Shown: positions 4,317 to 6,078 of the stretch, piece after piece
Position numbering within the stretch: position 1 is the stretch's first letter
How the letters are laid out: the number at the start of each line of letters is the position of its first letter
Origin: Clostridiales bacterium
Lineage (GTDB): Bacteria > Bacillota_A > Clostridia > Lachnospirales > Lachnospiraceae
Assembly: GCA_030154385.1 (NCBI GenBank)
Contig: JASKJZ010000163.1
Coordinates: 1 to 6,078 of the forward strand
Length of the DNA: 6,078 nucleotides
Reading direction: 5' to 3'
Position numbers and translations under genes: made by a program
Notes under the pieces: generated by a model
Seen by the model: the letters and a program-made list of their open reading frames with translations, nothing else
The model's database searches: none
Told to the model about the DNA's origin: nothing

Positions 4317-6078
4317 TTAACGAAGTTCTCTCTGAATCTCCTTTTCTGTTAAGCCAAGAAGTTCCTCTAATTCTTCTACTACCTGGTCACTAATTGCTCC
4401 CTTTCCTCCAATTAAGAAAACCTCTTCTGGCTTAATTTCTTTTAGTGCCTCTTTGGTAGCTTTTCCAAGGCTATTCTTCTTTACATACAGAATCGGGTAA
4501 CCATTTTTCACACATACTTTTTGAATGTCCTCTAAATCCGCTGGCTTAATCGCTCCGTTTATTAGTACTGCCTTGACATGCTTTGGAAGTGTGATTTCTT
4601 TTGCAATCTTTGCAGCTGTCTCATACTTATCTTTTCCGCCGATGTTCTTTATGTTCTGATAGCCCTCCTTTTTTAACATTTGATCCAGCTTTTCATTCAC
4701 GGCCTTTCCAAGTCCAATTATATAGATTTCATCACTGATTTTGTAGTGTTTCTTAATGTAATCCGTCAATTTTTTTGCATCCTGTTCCGTGACACCAGTA
4801 CGAAGTACATTTCCCTTCCATTGTCCAGCTAAAACACTTCCTGCTGTTGCATCCGCAAAATCATATTTTGTTGCAACAATGACAACTCTTCTAGAAGCTG
4901 GTTTTCGTTTTACCGTTAAGGTATATACTTTATTGGTTTTTCCATCCTCAGCTGTTACTTTGATGTAACCAGTCGTACTTCCTTTTGATAGGTTAAGACG
5001 ATTTGCTTTGATCTTTTTGGTACACTTTTTATCGGAATATAGACTCCAGGTGGCATTTTTACTTACCGTAAGCTTAACAGAAAGAGATGCTTTTTTCTGA
5101 TCTACTACTGCAACAATTTTCCTGCCCTTTCTGGTAGCATCTGTTGGTACCGAAACCTTTTTAATATTACAGGAGGATGATTTTTGGAACGCATCTGTCT
5201 TCACGATTGTAAACGTACTAAATTTTGTCACTGGGAACTGAATTCCGACGGTTCCATCCTTATCCTCTACGATTTTACCCTCTATCAATTCCTTATCACC
5301 ATCGCTATGTTCAATATAAATCGCTAGCTGCTCCAAAAAATTCTCTCTTTCCAATGCATCGCTTGGAATTTCGATACCATTTAAAGGTAAAAAGATATCT
5401 ACCCGCGATGACGGCATATTGGTTTCAATTTCAATCGGAACTCCAATAACTGCAATATTATTGGTTTCGTTGTTTTTTGAAGCGATTTCAATTGTGGCAC
5501 GCTTTTCTATGTTGTTTTGTTCTTTCTCTTCTCTTATTGGTACTAGTCGAAAGTATAAGTCCTTCTCGGTTGTATCGTTCGCATATTTTAGAGAATCCTT
5601 TGGTATCTCAATCTTGGCATTTTGTGTATCTATCTTAAGGCTGACCTCTCCTTCTGATAAAATACGCACTGCTTTTGATGGGATGCTTACGGTAGTATCC
5701 GATATTACTTCTTCGGTATATGGTATTACAATTCTTGCTTCCTCTTTTTTTGCTTCCTTTAGCTTATCAATGGTATCTGCTGCCTTCTGCGCTTCAAATA
5801 CAACACGATCCGACACCTTACCAGTTGCGTCTTTTGTCCGTTCAATGGTAATTTTGGATGCGGTATCGTCCGTTTCTCCAAGCTTAACATCAACTACAAC
5901 TGTACTTGTGTCATTTGTTGGTGGTATCGGAATACTTGGAGTACTTGGAATACTTGGCGTTTCATTTTTTACAAAGGTTAGGGTTGTGATTTTACCAGCA
6001 GGATGAGAGCCATCCGCCTTTTTTCGTATGCTGACCGTTTGGTCTCCTTCAAATACAGGCTCATTTGCAAGATCATAA
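4317..6078 (-). CDS. Secreted modular cell-surface protein with C-terminal CWB2-like repeats, 5' end missing
   Basis: The frame is open to the right edge, so only the C-terminal 586 residues are seen; the GTG at 5816 is internal, not a start. Modules in order of visible residues: a beta-type segment (1-38), a Pro/Ser/Thr linker (40-54), a helical charged stretch (about 92-112), a module with VSIPSKAV and IEIPKDSL (about 113-170), a module ending in TKFSTFTIVK (about 220-293), a cadherin-like beta-sandwich ending in VYTLTVKR (about 305-391), and two CWB2-type repeats (about 395-480 and 480-575). The repeats show GGKDKYETAAKIAKE (479-493), PILYVKKNSL and VFLIGGKGAISDQVVEEL. CWB2 repeats bind secondary cell-wall polymers in Clostridia without covalent attachment, so the protein is inferred to sit on the wall. 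CWB2 regions usually have three repeats; here there are two, and the second lacks a clear FPDALA-like block. The ligand or activity of the missing N-terminus is unknown. Confidence 0.85.
   Translation of the reverse strand, partial: YDLANEPVFEGDQTVSIRKKADGSHPAGKITTLTFVKNETPSIPSTPSIPIPPTNDTSTVVVDVKLGETDDTASKITIERTKDATGKVSDRVVFEAQKAADTIDKLKEAKKEEARIVIPYTEEVISDTTVSIPSKAVRILSEGEVSLKIDTQNAKIEIPKDSLKYANDTTEKDLYFRLVPIREEKEQNNIEKRATIEIASKNNETNNIAVIGVPIEIETNMPSSRVDIFLPLNGIEIPSDALERENFLEQLAIYIEHSDGDKELIEGKIVEDKDGTVGIQFPVTKFSTFTIVKTDAFQKSSSCNIKKVSVPTDATRKGRKIVAVVDQKKASLSVKLTVSKNATWSLYSDKKCTKKIKANRLNLSKGSTTGYIKVTAEDGKTNKVYTLTVKRKPASRRVVIVATKYDFADATAGSVLAGQWKGNVLRTGVTEQDAKKLTDYIKKHYKISDEIYIIGLGKAVNEKLDQMLKKEGYQNIKNIGGKDKYETAAKIAKEITLPKHVKAVLINGAIKPADLEDIQKVCVKNGYPILYVKKNSLGKATKEALKEIKPEEVFLIGGKGAISDQVVEELEELLGLTEKEIQRELR
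5931..5957 (-). repeat. Three tandem 9-bp units encoding a Pro-Ser-Ile/Thr linker
   Basis: On the minus strand CCAAGTATT, CCAAGTACT and CCAAGTATT follow head to tail and encode PSI-PST-PSI. They form a flexible wall-spanning or inter-domain linker in the surface protein. The copies are nearly identical at DNA level, so repeat number could vary by slippage in whole codons. Confidence 0.75.

Noticed and set aside
5814..5816. GTG at 5816 as the start of the surface protein
   Set aside because: The same frame stays open to the right edge with matching linker and beta-domain sequence, so the gene is simply cut off.
1..6078. CRISPR arrays, tRNA or rRNA genes, insertion sequences and prophage genes
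   Set aside because: No spaced repeats, tRNA cloverleaf, transposase or terminal inverted repeats were seen. The cobalamin genes look visibly richer in G and C than the GGDEF and surface genes, but that alone does not show transfer.

Overview
This window looks like chromosome from an anaerobic Gram-positive Clostridia-type organism, possibly Lachnospiraceae. The basis is the oxygen-independent cobalamin gene cbiD, strong AGGAGG/GGAGG ribosome-binding sites, a surface protein ending in CWB2-type cell-wall-binding repeats, and fairly AT-rich DNA. The taxonomic call is an inference. All five recognisable genes lie on the minus strand, so the biological order runs from the right edge to the left edge. 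No plus-strand gene is convincing.

Right part (4317-6078): the C-terminal 586 residues of a secreted modular surface protein. It has a Pro/Ser/Thr linker, beta-rich modules, a cadherin-like module and two CWB2-like repeats; its N-terminus lies beyond the window. Next comes a 73-bp gap holding a 14-bp RNA stem-loop. Then comes a membrane diguanylate cyclase-type protein (2798-4243): TM, extracytoplasmic Cache-like sensor, TM, GGDEF domain. Its GGDEF domain has an intact catalytic motif, no RxxD inhibitory site, and an Asp-to-Asn change at a position that contacts the guanine base.

Middle (2444-2797): a 354-bp regulatory region. In transcription order it holds a sigma-A-like promoter whose -35 box sits in a 16-bp palindrome, a clear cobalamin riboswitch aptamer, two platform hairpins, and a perfect 10-bp hairpin followed by U7. 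The 3' arm of that last hairpin is itself the GGAGG ribosome-binding site of the next gene, and the U7 tail is the spacer to its AUG. The same element can therefore act as a terminator and as a translation block.

Left part (1-2443): a tightly packed anaerobic corrin-ring operon, cbiC, cbiD and cobM/cbiF, with gaps of 10 and 4 nt. cobM runs off the left edge. The riboswitch should switch this operon off when cobalamin is plentiful.

Most of the window belongs to known families. The parts most worth a second look are the dual-purpose riboswitch platform, an 11-bp loop-to-platform complementarity inside the riboswitch, the palindrome over the promoter, and the variant GGDEF active site next to a cell-wall protein.
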